Shown: piece by piece, positions 51,558-59,197 of the stretch | How positions within the stretch are numbered: the stretch's first letter is position 1 | Layout: each line of letters opens with the position of its first letter | Source of the DNA: Sphingomonas sp. PAMC 26605 | Lineage (GTDB): Bacteria > Pseudomonadota > Alphaproteobacteria > Sphingomonadales > Sphingomonadaceae | DNA: 64,000 bases | Assembly: GCF_000241485.1 (NCBI RefSeq) | Contig: NZ_JH584241.1 | Span: 1,101,435-1,165,434, forward strand | Direction of reading: 5' to 3' | Position numbers and translations under genes: made by a program | Notes under the pieces: model-generated | Told to the model about the DNA's origin: nothing | The model's database searches: none | What the model saw: only the letters and a program-made list of their open reading frames with translations

Positions 51558-52250
51558 TCACGCCATGGCCGGATCGCTCCCCCATAACGGGTTGACCACG
51601 GTCTTGAGAAAAGCCGCATGGCGCGCTCGCTCGTCCTCGGCGACCGCGAAGATACGGGGCGGGCGGACGACGGTCGCGGCGATCTGGATGCTGGGCGCGG
51701 TGTCTTCGACGACTTCGCGCACCAGGCCAAGCCCGATCTGGCGGCCACCGGTGAGTTCGACATAGACTTGCGACAGCAATTGCGCGTCGAGCAACGCGCC
51801 GTGAACGGTGCGATGGCTGCGGTCGATCCCGTAGCGGTTGCACAGCGCATCGAGGCTATGCTTGGCACCCGGGTGCCGCATCCGCGCCATCGCGACGGTA
51901 TCGACCATGCGGTGCATCGCTACGGTTGCGCGGCCGCAGCGCTGCAGCTCGCCATTGAGGAAGCCGAAGTCGAAGCTCGCATTGTGCGCGACGAGCGGGC
52001 TGTCGCCGATGAAATCGAGCAGATCCTCGACTCGCTGCACGAACAGCGGCTTGTCGGCGAGGAACGCGTCGCTCAGGCCGTGGACGCGCTGCGCCTCGGC
52101 CGGCATCGACCGTTCGGGGTGGAAATAAGCGTGGAAGGTGCGCCCGGTCTCGACCTTGTTGACCATCTCGAGACAGCCGATCTCGACCATGCGGTCGCCG
52201 TCGGAAAAGCTGAAGCCGGTGGTCTCGGTGTCGAAGACGATTTCGCGCAT
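51558..52250 (-). CDS. dnaQ: DNA polymerase III epsilon subunit
   Basis: A 230-residue proofreading 3'-5' exonuclease subunit of the replicative polymerase. ExoI 'IVFDTETTGFSFSDGDRMVE' begins near residue 4 with the DxE metal ligands. ExoII is 'VAHNASFDFGFLNGEL' near residue 94, and ExoIII-epsilon 'HGALLDAQLLSQVYVEL' near residue 153 carries the HxxxxD pair. The C-terminal tail binds the alpha subunit. It is the last gene of the oriC-proximal ppsR - maf - aroE - coaE - dnaQ string. The start ATG at 52250 is 4 nt from the coaE stop. Confidence 0.95.
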   Translation of the reverse strand: MREIVFDTETTGFSFSDGDRMVEIGCLEMVNKVETGRTFHAYFHPERSMPAEAQRVHGLSDAFLADKPLFVQRVEDLLDFIGDSPLVAHNASFDFGFLNGELQRCGRATVAMHRMVDTVAMARMRHPGAKHSLDALCNRYGIDRSHRTVHGALLDAQLLSQVYVELTGGRQIGLGLVREVVEDTAPSIQIAATVVRPPRIFAVAEDERARHAAFLKTVVNPLWGSDPAMA

Positions 52251-52254
52251 AGGC

Positions 52255-52869
52255 CTAGGATAGTGGGGTCTCGCGCGCGTCGAGGCAAGCGATGATGGCG
52301 GCGACCGCGCGGCGCGTCGCATCCAGCGACCCGCCTGTCGGCACGACGAAGTCGGCGCGCGCGACTTTCTCCTGATCGGGCAATTGCCTGGCGAGAATCG
52401 CATCGAGCTTGGCAGGGGTCATTCCGCTGCGTTTCAGCACGCGCGCGCGCTGGATTTCGGGGGGCGCCGATACGACGACGACCCGATCGACGCGCGACTC
52501 GCCGCCGGTCTCGAACAGCAATGGGACGTCGAACAGCACGATCGGCGCATCTGCGTGTCGCGCGAGGAAGGCGGCCCGCTCCTCACCCACTGCGGGATGG
52601 ACGATCGCCTCGAGTCGCGCCAGCTCGGCGGGATCGCCGAGTACGATCGCGCCGAGCGCGCCGCGATCGACGCCATTTGGCCCGGTCGTGCCGGGAAAGG
52701 CGGCTTCGATCGCCGCGACGATCCGGCCGTCCGCCCCTTGCAAGGCGTGGACCGCGGCGTCGGCGTCGAACACCGGCACGCCAGCCTCCGCGAACATCGC
52801 GGCGACGGTCGATTTGCCCATCCCGATCGAGCCCGTAAGGCCGAGCGTGATCGGCCGCCTGACGGTCAT
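52255..52869 (-). CDS. coaE: Dephospho-CoA kinase
   Basis: A 204-residue kinase for the last step of coenzyme A synthesis. The P-loop is 'LGLTGSIGMGKSTVAAMFAE' near residue 8 (GSIGMGKST). 'AGVPVFDADAAVHAL' follows near 29, and 'IVLFDVPLLFETGGE' near residue 108 binds the substrate. Length and motifs are normal. The ATG at 52869 overlaps the aroE stop (ATGA). The gene order coaE between aroE and dnaQ next to the origin is conserved in alphaproteobacteria. Confidence 0.95.
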   Translation of the reverse strand: MTVRRPITLGLTGSIGMGKSTVAAMFAEAGVPVFDADAAVHALQGADGRIVAAIEAAFPGTTGPNGVDRGALGAIVLGDPAELARLEAIVHPAVGEERAAFLARHADAPIVLFDVPLLFETGGESRVDRVVVVSAPPEIQRARVLKRSGMTPAKLDAILARQLPDQEKVARADFVVPTGGSLDATRRAVAAIIACLDARETPLS

Positions 52870-53678
52870 GCGGTCAACAGGGCGCGGAGCTCGTCGTCGC
52901 TGGCCTCGTCGCGCGGCGGGGCGACGCCGAAGAACAGTTCGAACGCGAGCGCGGCCTGACCGATCAGCATGTCGAGTCCGTCGACCGTATCGAGTTCGCG
53001 CTCGCGCGCCGCCGCCAGCAGCGGCGTCTCGAGCGGCGCATAGACGACATCATAGATCACCGCATCCTCGGGGAGTGGCGTTAGGTCGAGCGACAGCGGC
53101 GGTTGCCCGACCATGCCGAGCGCGCTCGCGTTGACCAGCAGTGCCGCCGGCGGGAGCGTCGCATCGAGCGGCAGCGCCTTGCCCTTCAATCCGAACGACG
53201 CGAGCAACCCGGCGGCCTTGAGCACGTTGCGGTTGAGGATCGTCACCGGCCCCACCCCGAGCCGCGCCAGCGCGAACAGCACCGCGCGCGCCGCCCCCCC
53301 TGCCCCGATCACCACGACCGGCGCGCCGGTGAGGTCGAGCTGGTTGATCGGCGCATAGAAGCCCGCGGCATCGGTGTTGGTCAGAATCAGCTTCGCGTCC
53401 TCGCCGCGAAACACGGTATTGGCCGCACCGATCGTATCGCGCACCCCGCCGGGATCGACGACATGGTTGAAGATTGCGAGCTTGTGCGGGATCGTGACGT
53501 TGCACCCGCGCCACGCGGGATCCGCACTGCGCTCGGCAATATAGGCGCCAAGCCCGTCGGGCGTGACCTGGCAGAGCCGGTATTCCGCGTCGAGTTTGAG
53601 TCGATCTATCCAGAAACCGTGGATCAGCGGCGATTTGGAATGCGCGATCGGATCGCCGATCACCTCGGCCAGCATCAT
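52866..53678 (-). CDS. aroE: Shikimate dehydrogenase
   Basis: A 270-residue NADP-dependent shikimate dehydrogenase, the fourth step of the aromatic amino acid pathway. The substrate site 'GDPIAHSKSPLIHGFWI' starts at residue 8, the Lys of 'CNVTIPHKLAIF' lies near residue 68, and the NADP motif 'VVVIGAGGAARAVLFAL' near 126. 'DGLDMLIGQAALAFELF' near the C-terminus is also diagnostic. Two adjacent ATG codons (53678, 53675) could start it. They overlap the maf stop. Co-transcribed with maf and coaE. Confidence 0.95.
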   Translation of the reverse strand: MMLAEVIGDPIAHSKSPLIHGFWIDRLKLDAEYRLCQVTPDGLGAYIAERSADPAWRGCNVTIPHKLAIFNHVVDPGGVRDTIGAANTVFRGEDAKLILTNTDAAGFYAPINQLDLTGAPVVVIGAGGAARAVLFALARLGVGPVTILNRNVLKAAGLLASFGLKGKALPLDATLPPAALLVNASALGMVGQPPLSLDLTPLPEDAVIYDVVYAPLETPLLAAARERELDTVDGLDMLIGQAALAFELFFGVAPPRDEASDDELRALLTA

Positions 53679-54271
53679 GACGGCATCACCCCTCTAACGC
53701 GCAGATAGTCGAGCACCGGGAGCAATGGCAGGCCGAGCACGGTGAACTGGCTTCCCTCGATCCGGCTGAACAATTGCGCGCCCGGCCCCTCGATCCGATA
53801 GCAGCCGACGCAACCGGAGATCTCGGGCCATTCGAGATCGAGATAGCGCTCGATAAAATCGTCCGACAGCGAGCGGACGTGCATCCGCGCGCGATCGACC
53901 ACGCGCCACACCGGGCGGCCGCCTTCGGCCATCACCGCGGCGCTGACGAGTTCGTGGCGTTTCCCCGACAAGCGCCGCAGATGCGCGCGCGCCTCGTCGC
54001 GGTCGCGCGGCTTGTCGAGCATCGACCCGTCCTCGAGCGCGACGATCGAGTCGCTTCCGAGGACGAGCGCCTGGCCCTCGCCCGAGGATATCTTGATCGC
54101 CTTCAGTTCGGCGAGTGCGTCCGCCATGTCGCGCGCGGCAAGCCCTTCGCCGAGCAACGCCGCCTTCGCCGACTCCTCGTCGACGCCGGCCGACACAGCG
54201 GCGAACGGAACCCCCGCTGCGGTCAGCATCGCGCGCCGCGACGCGCTTTGCGAAGCCAGGATAAGGTTCAT
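53675..54271 (-). CDS. maf: Maf family nucleoside triphosphate pyrophosphatase
   Basis: A 198-residue house-cleaning enzyme that hydrolyses non-canonical nucleoside triphosphates and affects septum formation. The opening 'NLILASQSASRRAMLTAAG' carries the SxSxRR motif. 'VLGSDSIVALEDG' near residue 70 has the catalytic Asp region, and 'GCYRIEGPGAQLFSRIEGSQ' is read here near residue 155. The ATG at 54271 overlaps the ppsR stop (ATGA). The subgroup (dTTP/UTP or m7GTP preference) cannot be told from sequence alone. Confidence 0.93.
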   Translation of the reverse strand: MNLILASQSASRRAMLTAAGVPFAAVSAGVDEESAKAALLGEGLAARDMADALAELKAIKISSGEGQALVLGSDSIVALEDGSMLDKPRDRDEARAHLRRLSGKRHELVSAAVMAEGGRPVWRVVDRARMHVRSLSDDFIERYLDLEWPEISGCVGCYRIEGPGAQLFSRIEGSQFTVLGLPLLPVLDYLRVRGVMPS

Positions 54272-55092
54272 GGTTCCCCACTCGTATCGCCGCGACGTTC
54301 GCCGACGAGCGCAATGATCGCCGCCGCGGTTTCCTCGATCGAACGCCGGGTCACATCGATCACCGGCCAGCCATTGTCGGCGAACATGCGCCGCGCATAG
54401 GCCACTTCGCGCGTCACCGCCTCCTGATCGACATAAGCGGTGGTCGTCAGCTCGTTGAGCGACAGCAATCGGTTGCGACGGACCTGGATAAGCCGGTCGG
54501 CGCTCGTGGTGAGCCCAACGACGATCGGATTCTTGAGCGTGAAGAGATTTTCCGGCGGCGGGCTCTCGACCACGATCGGGATGTTGGCGGTCTTGAAGCC
54601 GCGATTGGCGAGATAGATCGAGGTCGGCGTCTTCGACGAACGCGACACGCCGGCAAGCAGGATGTCCGCCTCTTCCCAGTCTTCGGACAAGATACCGTCA
54701 TCATGCGCGATAGTGAACTGAATCGCATCGACCCGCGCGAAATAGGCCGCATCGAGCACGTGTTGCCGCCCCGGGCGCGCCTTCGCCGCCTGGCCGAGCA
54801 ACCCCGACAGCGCGCCCGTCACGGCGTCGAGCGGCGCGACCGCCGCCAGCCCGAGCGTACGACAGCGCGACTCCAAGGTCCGCCGCGTCTCGCTATTGAC
54901 CAGCGTGAACAACACCAGCCCCGGATTTTGCGAGATCTCCTGGAGGATCCGTTCGAGATGCGCTTCGGTCCGCACCATCGGCCAGAAGTGGCGGATCGTC
55001 TCGACATCGTCATATTGCGCGAGCGCGGCCTTGGCGATGTTCTCGAGCGTTTCCCCCGTCGAATCCGACAAAAGGTGGAGATGCAGGCGCAT
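54268..55092 (-). CDS. ppsR: Pyruvate, water dikinase regulatory protein (DUF299/PSRP family)
   Basis: A 274-residue bifunctional kinase/pyrophosphorylase of the PSRP family that switches PEP synthase or pyruvate phosphate dikinase on and off. It opens 'LHLHLLSDSTGETLENIAKA', read here as LHLLSDSTGETLENIA near residue 5. The P-loop-like 'ILLAGVSRSSKTPTSIYLAN' lies near residue 146. It is the first gene of the leftward string and lies at the edge of the putative oriC, matching the alphaproteobacterial order in which an RP001-type gene sits beside oriC. The start ATG at 55092 leaves the DnaA boxes outside the gene. Confidence 0.93.
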   Translation of the reverse strand: MRLHLHLLSDSTGETLENIAKAALAQYDDVETIRHFWPMVRTEAHLERILQEISQNPGLVLFTLVNSETRRTLESRCRTLGLAAVAPLDAVTGALSGLLGQAAKARPGRQHVLDAAYFARVDAIQFTIAHDDGILSEDWEEADILLAGVSRSSKTPTSIYLANRGFKTANIPIVVESPPPENLFTLKNPIVVGLTTSADRLIQVRRNRLLSLNELTTTAYVDQEAVTREVAYARRMFADNGWPVIDVTRRSIEETAAAIIALVGERRGDTSGEP

Positions 55093-55115
55093 CAGAAAGC
55101 GGTGCGGGGCGAAGC

Positions 55116-55124
55116 TGTGGACAA
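55116..55124 (-). promoter_or_regulatory. DnaA box, one mismatch
   Basis: TGTGGACAA on the plus strand, i.e. TTGTCCACA on the minus strand, one mismatch from TTATCCACA. It lies 24 nt from the ppsR start. Confidence 0.6.
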
Positions 55125-55146
55125 CATGGGCGTAAGCGCTAGCGCA

Positions 55147-55166
55147 ACTTTGCCCGTCCGCAAAGT
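55147..55166. repeat. Inverted repeat within oriC
   Basis: ACTTTGC and GCAAAGT separated by CCGTCC. The arms are perfect. It could bind a dimeric regulator or form a cruciform near the DnaA boxes. I do not recognise the binding protein. Confidence 0.5.
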
Positions 55167-55194
55167 CGAGCGACCGCGGTGCATAACCCATCGG

Positions 55195-55203
55195 CTATCC
55201 ACA
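55195..55203 (+). promoter_or_regulatory. DnaA box, one mismatch
   Basis: CTATCCACA, one mismatch from TTATCCACA, on the plus strand, 35 nt left of the perfect box and facing it. Confidence 0.65.
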
Positions 55204-55237
55204 ATCGCGCAAACAGCGCTGGGTTCCTCCCACAGCC

Positions 55238-55246
55238 TGTGGATAA
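55238..55246 (-). promoter_or_regulatory. DnaA box, perfect match
   Basis: TGTGGATAA on the plus strand is the exact reverse complement of the consensus TTATCCACA. It is the strongest DnaA box of the putative origin. Confidence 0.8.
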
Positions 55247-55250
55247 TGGG

Positions 55251-55262
55251 GGCGGATCCGCC
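55251..55262. repeat. 12-bp perfect palindrome within oriC
   Basis: GGCGGATCCGCC, immediately after the perfect DnaA box and immediately before a GACTC (GANTC) site. The role is unknown. Confidence 0.5.
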
Positions 55263-55410
55263 GACTCAAGGCGTGCGCGTCGATCGCGCCACGTCAATCT
55301 GTTGGCATTTTCGGGATGGCGGCATAAGCCCCGCTATCAACGTGCCAACAACCGCTTCAACCTTTTAAGATTCTAGATTCTTATGGAAGTAGGGCGAGGA
55401 AAGACCGATC

Positions 55411-56442
55411 GTGCTCACACAGAACAAGCCGTTGCTCGCCACGCTCAAGGGTGAGCGTGCGCCCACCCCGCCGATCTGGCTGATGCGTCAGGCCGGGCGG
55501 TATCTCCCCGAATATCGCGCGCTTCGGGCCGAGAAAGGCGGCTTCCTCGCTTTGGTCAATGACAGCGAAGCGGCGGCCGAGGTGACGATCCAGCCGATCC
55601 GCCGCTTCGGCTTCGACGGAGCGATTCTGTTCTCGGATATCCTGATGGTCCCGTCGGCGCTGGGACAGGGACTGAGCTTCGGTGTTGGCGAAGGACCGGC
55701 GCTGACCCCTCCACTGGTCGATCATGCGCTGTCCGGCCTCCACGGGGCGCCTGAGCGGCTCGATCCGGTGTATGCGACCGTGCGCCTGGTCGCAGCGCAG
55801 CTTCCACCGCAGACCACCTTTCTCGGCTTTGCCGGGAGCCCGTGGACCGTCGCCACCTATATGGTCGCGGGACATGGCAGCAAGGACCAGGGCGAGACGC
55901 GGCGTTTCGCGTACGGCGACCCTGCGGCGTTCGGTGAGATCATCACCGCGATCGCCGATTGCACCGTCGAGTATCTCTCGCGGCAGATCGAGGCCGGGGT
56001 CGAGGCGGTGCAATTGTTCGACAGCTGGTCGGGCAGCCTCAGCCCCGCGCAATTCGAACGCTGGGTGATCGCCCCCAATGCGGCGATCGTAGCGGCGCTG
56101 CGGGCGCGCCATCCCGGCGTGCCGATCATCGGCTTTCCCAAGGGTGCCGGCGAAAAGCTTCCGGCCTATGCGCGGGAAACCGGCGTCGATGCGCTCGGGC
56201 TCGACGAGACGATCGATCCCGAATGGGCCGCCGCGACCTTGCCGGCGGATTTGCCCGTGCAAGGCAATCTCGACCCGCTCGTGTTGATCGCCGGCGGCGC
56301 GGCGATGGAACAGGCCGCCACGCGGATCCTGCGCGCGTTTGCCGATCGTCCGCATATCTTCAATCTCGGTCATGGCATCCTGCAGGACACCCCCATCCCC
56401 CATGTCGAGCAGCTGCTCGATTTCGTCCGGAGCGCGCGATGA
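55411..56442 (+). CDS. hemE: Uroporphyrinogen decarboxylase
   Basis: A 343-residue heme-pathway enzyme that decarboxylates uroporphyrinogen III to coproporphyrinogen III in the cytoplasm. The signature 'PPIWLMRQAGRYLPEYRAL' lies near residue 16 (RQAGRYLPEY). 'GFAGSPWTVATYMVAGHGSK' near residue 138 and 'NLGHGILQDTPIPHVEQL' near the C-terminus are typical. The start is GTG at 55411 with AGGAAAG about 9 nt upstream. It borders the putative oriC, an order conserved in alphaproteobacteria. Its promoter must lie inside the origin region, so replication could affect its transcription. Confidence 0.95.
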   Translation: MLTQNKPLLATLKGERAPTPPIWLMRQAGRYLPEYRALRAEKGGFLALVNDSEAAAEVTIQPIRRFGFDGAILFSDILMVPSALGQGLSFGVGEGPALTPPLVDHALSGLHGAPERLDPVYATVRLVAAQLPPQTTFLGFAGSPWTVATYMVAGHGSKDQGETRRFAYGDPAAFGEIITAIADCTVEYLSRQIEAGVEAVQLFDSWSGSLSPAQFERWVIAPNAAIVAALRARHPGVPIIGFPKGAGEKLPAYARETGVDALGLDETIDPEWAAATLPADLPVQGNLDPLVLIAGGAAMEQAATRILRAFADRPHIFNLGHGILQDTPIPHVEQLLDFVRSAR

Positions 56443-56894
56443 TCGGAATGCTCGGGAACGCCTACCCTTGGGTCAAGGCAGCGCATCTGATCTTCGTGAT
56501 CTTTTGGATGGCGGGGCTGTTCATGCTGCCGCGTTACTTGGTTTATCACCAGGAGGCCGCGATCGGGTCGCCCGAGGCCGCGCAATGGGTCGAGCGCGAG
56601 AGCAAGATCCGCAACATCATCCTGACGCCCGCAATGGTCATGGTGTGGGTGCTTGGCCTGACGCTCGGTGCCAATCTCGGGCTCTTCTCGGGTGCGAGCG
56701 GGCTCGGTTGGCTGCATCTCAAGCTGCTGCTGGTGGTGATCCTCAGCGGCTATCACGGCTGGGCGGTGGGCTATGCCAAGAAGCTCGCGGCGGGCCGACC
56801 GACGCTGACCGGGCGACATTTGCGGCTGATCAACGAAGTGCCTGCGGTGCTGGTGACGTTCATCGTCATCCTCGCGATCGTCCAGCCCTTCTGA
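56439..56894 (+). CDS. hemJ: Protoporphyrinogen oxidase HemJ
   Basis: A 151-residue membrane protein of the HemJ type (also annotated CopD-like), which oxidises protoporphyrinogen IX in bacteria lacking HemG/HemY. Four hydrophobic segments are seen. 'WVKAAHLIFVIFWMAGLFML' near residue 10 carries the conserved His (H16). 'PRYLVYHQEA' follows, and the later 'LKLLLVVILSGYHGW' near residue 94 has another conserved Lys/His pair. The ATG at 56439 overlaps the hemE stop (ATGA), a heme-pathway pairing. No terminator is evident before rho. Confidence 0.9.
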   Translation: MIGMLGNAYPWVKAAHLIFVIFWMAGLFMLPRYLVYHQEAAIGSPEAAQWVERESKIRNIILTPAMVMVWVLGLTLGANLGLFSGASGLGWLHLKLLLVVILSGYHGWAVGYAKKLAAGRPTLTGRHLRLINEVPAVLVTFIVILAIVQPF

Positions 56895-57074
56895 TCGCGC
56901 CTTTCCGGTAAAACCCCAGCCTTGACGCGGCCGCTGGCGGACCGTATCTCGAAACCCGTGTCGCGATGCGGCGGGTCCACCCGTTCGGTTGCGGCATCTT
57001 TCCTCCAGCATCGTCGCGTAGCTGTTCGCCGACCGAAGCTCCCCCCTCGCATTCCTATGCCCCGGACGCCCTCC

Positions 57075-58331
57075 ATGCATCTCAAAGACCTTAAGAACAA
57101 AAAGCCGGCCGACCTGGTCGCGATGGCCGAGGGGCTCGGCATCGAGAGCGCCTCGACGCTGCGCAAGCAGGATCTGATGTTCGCGATTCTCAAGGTCCAG
57201 GCCGAAGAGGGTGAGGAGATCATGGGGCTCGGCACGATCGAAGTGCTGCCCGACGGCTTCGGCTTCCTGCGCAGCCCGGAGGCCAATTATCTTGCCGGCC
57301 CCGACGATATCTACATCTCGCCCAACCAGGTCCGTAAGTTCGGCCTGCGCACCGGTGACACGGTCGAGGGCGAAATCCGCGGGCCGAAGGATGGCGAACG
57401 CTATTTCGCACTGACCAAGCTGACCGCGGTCAATTTCGACAATCCCGACGCCGTCCGTCATCGCGTCAATTTCGACAATCTCACCCCGCTTTACCCCGAG
57501 CAGAAGCTGACGCTCGATCCCGCCGACCCGACGGTCAAGGACAAGAGCGCGCGCGTGATCGACATCATCTCGCCGCAGGGCAAGGGTCAGCGCACGCTGA
57601 TCGTCGCGCCGCCGCGCGTCGGCAAGACGGTGATGCTGCAGAACATCGCCAAGGCGATCACCGACAACCACCCCGAAGTGTTCCTGATCGTCCTGCTAAT
57701 CGACGAGCGCCCCGAGGAAGTCACCGACATGCAGCGCTCGGTCAAGGGCGAGGTGGTCAGCTCGACCTTCGACGAACCCGCGACGCGCCACGTCCAGGTC
57801 GCCGAAATGGTGATCGAAAAGGCCAAACGCCTGGTGGAGCATAAGAAGGACGTCGTGATCCTGCTCGACTCGATCACGCGTCTCGGTCGTGCCTACAACA
57901 CCGTCGTACCGTCGTCGGGCAAGGTGCTGACCGGCGGTGTCGATGCCAATGCGCTGCAGCGCCCGAAGCGATTCTTCGGTGCGGCGCGCAACATCGAGGA
58001 AGGCGGTTCTCTATCGATCATCGCGACCGCGCTGATCGATACCGGCAGCCGCATGGACGAAGTGATCTTCGAGGAATTCAAGGGCACGGGTAACTCGGAA
58101 ATCGTGCTCGATCGCAAGGTTGCCGACAAGCGCATCTTCCCCGCGCTCGACGTCGGCAAGTCCGGCACGCGCAAGGAAGAGCTGCTGGTCGATCAGAGCA
58201 AGCTGTCGAAGATGTGGGTGCTGCGCCGCATCCTCATGCAGATGGGCACGATCGACTCGATGGAGTTCCTGCTCGACAAGATGAAGAATTCGAAGACCAA
58301 TGAGGATTTCTTCGACAGCATGAATCAATAG
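57075..58331 (+). CDS. rho: Transcription termination factor Rho
   Basis: A 418-residue hexameric RNA-dependent ATPase that ends transcription. The N-terminal part '[20 protein letters not shown]' is followed by the RNA-binding cold-shock-like domain ('[20 protein letters not shown]' near residue 51). Walker A lies in '[20 protein letters not shown]' near residue 176, and the Q/R loops include '[17 protein letters not shown]' near 261. The length equals E. coli Rho (419). I chose the ATG at 57075. An ATG at 57057 would add 6 residues. The 180-nt spacer after hemJ may hold its promoter. Confidence 0.96.
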   Translation: MHLKDLKNKKPADLVAMAEGLGIESASTLRKQDLMFAILKVQAEEGEEIMGLGTIEVLPDGFGFLRSPEANYLAGPDDIYISPNQVRKFGLRTGDTVEGEIRGPKDGERYFALTKLTAVNFDNPDAVRHRVNFDNLTPLYPEQKLTLDPADPTVKDKSARVIDIISPQGKGQRTLIVAPPRVGKTVMLQNIAKAITDNHPEVFLIVLLIDERPEEVTDMQRSVKGEVVSSTFDEPATRHVQVAEMVIEKAKRLVEHKKDVVILLDSITRLGRAYNTVVPSSGKVLTGGVDANALQRPKRFFGAARNIEEGGSLSIIATALIDTGSRMDEVIFEEFKGTGNSEIVLDRKVADKRIFPALDVGKSGTRKEELLVDQSKLSKMWVLRRILMQMGTIDSMEFLLDKMKNSKTNEDFFDSMNQ

Positions 58332-58341
58332 CTGGATGCGG

Positions 58342-58362
58342 CCGGCGGCAGACTGCCGCCGG
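58342..58362 (+). terminator. Terminator hairpin after rho
   Basis: CCGGCGGCA (58342-58350), loop GAC, TGCCGCCGG (58354-58362), a perfect 9-bp stem 11 nt after the rho stop. No T-run follows. Confidence 0.65.
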
Positions 58363-58404
58363 ACTCGCACCGGCTCGGCCGGCGGGCGGCTGCGTCCGAC
58401 CGAC

Positions 58405-58425
58405 GGCATGGGCTTCGCCCATGCC
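58405..58425. terminator. Terminator hairpin after ogt
   Basis: GGCATGGGC (58405-58413), loop TTC, GCCCATGCC (58417-58425), a perfect 9-bp stem 16 nt past the end of ogt on the minus strand. It may also serve rho. Confidence 0.6.
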
Positions 58426-58440
58426 CGCCCGCACGAATCG

Positions 58441-58920
58441 CTACAGCAGCAGATCGCGCCGCCCGCGTCGCTCGAACGCCAGCAGCCAGTCCTTGGTAAC
58501 CGGCCCGTCGCCCGCAGAATAGGCGCCAAGGCTTCCCGAGGCGTTGAGCACGCGGTGACAGGGCACCACGATTGGGAACGGGTTGCGCGCGCACGCCTGT
58601 CCGATCGCGCGCGCGCTCGACCCGGCGCGCTTCGCGAGCGCGCCATAACTGAGCGTTTCGGCATAGGGGATCGCGATCATCGCATCGCGCAACACCTGGC
58701 CCCGCTCGGACACGGCCGGTGATAGCGGCAGGTCGAAGGTCTTCAGCGTCCCCGCGAACCATGCACGCAACTGTTCCTCCGCGGCGCGCACCGATCGGGC
58801 GTGTCCGGCAAGAGCGTCGTCTTGCCCGCCGATCGTAATCGAATAGAGCGCGTCGTCATCACCCGTGAGGGTGATCACGCCCACGGGCGTTGCGATCCGG
58901 GTCGTATCGCGCGCATACAT
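58441..58920 (-). CDS. ogt: Methylated-DNA--protein-cysteine methyltransferase
   Basis: A 159-residue single-use repair protein that removes the methyl group from O6-methylguanine to its own Cys. The active site is 'PIVVPCHRVLNASGSLGAYS' near residue 118 (PCHRV), with 'ETLSYGALAKRAGSSARAIG' before it near residue 90. The start ATG at 58920 gives the usual length. Longer forms would run into the divergent DUF6489-like gene, which starts 49 nt away. The gene points left, against the direction of its neighbours in the origin-right arm. Confidence 0.92.
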   Translation of the reverse strand: MYARDTTRIATPVGVITLTGDDDALYSITIGGQDDALAGHARSVRAAEEQLRAWFAGTLKTFDLPLSPAVSERGQVLRDAMIAIPYAETLSYGALAKRAGSSARAIGQACARNPFPIVVPCHRVLNASGSLGAYSAGDGPVTKDWLLAFERRGRRDLLL

Positions 58921-58969
58921 GTTGCGACTATGCAGCCCGGTCGGTGCCGGCTCAAGGGGAGACGCCATC

Positions 58970-59194
58970 ATGAAGATCAATGTCGAGATCGATTGTACGC
59001 CGCAAGAAGCGCGCGCTTTCATGGGACTTCCCGATCTGACCCCGCTTCACCAAAAGTATCTGACGATGATGACCGATTCGATGGACGGCATGGTGTCGCC
59101 CGATCTGATCGAGAACATGATGCGCAGTTGGGCACCGGTGAGCGATGCCAGTATGGGCCTGTGGCGAACGATGTTCGAACGCGCGGCGAAATAG
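58970..59194 (+). CDS. Small DUF6489-like protein
   Basis: A 74-residue protein: 'MKINVEIDCTPQEARAFMGL', then 'LHQKYLTMMTDSMDGM' and 'MMRSWAPVSDASMGLWRTMF' towards the end. It resembles the DUF6489 family of small alphaproteobacterial proteins next to mnmE. It is rich in Met and amphipathic helices, and no membrane segment is seen. GGGGAG at 58957-58962 lies 7 nt before the ATG. The mnmE start is 3 nt after its stop, so the two are co-translated. The function is unknown. Confidence 0.75.
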   Translation: MKINVEIDCTPQEARAFMGLPDLTPLHQKYLTMMTDSMDGMVSPDLIENMMRSWAPVSDASMGLWRTMFERAAK

Positions 59195-59197
59195 CCC

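Larger units (their letters stand above)
55093..55410. other. Putative chromosomal replication origin (oriC)
   Basis: A 318-bp spacer between the divergent ppsR and hemE genes, the location of oriC in Caulobacter and relatives. It holds one perfect DnaA box (55238-55246) and two one-mismatch boxes (55116, 55195). It also holds an inverted repeat (55147-55166), a 12-bp palindrome (55251-55262), and an AT-richer stretch from 55341 to 55386 with a tandem AGATTCT repeat that could melt. Three GANTC sites (55263, 55369, 55376) suit CcrM methylation. Gene direction switches here. No gene is present. Function is inferred. Confidence 0.8.
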
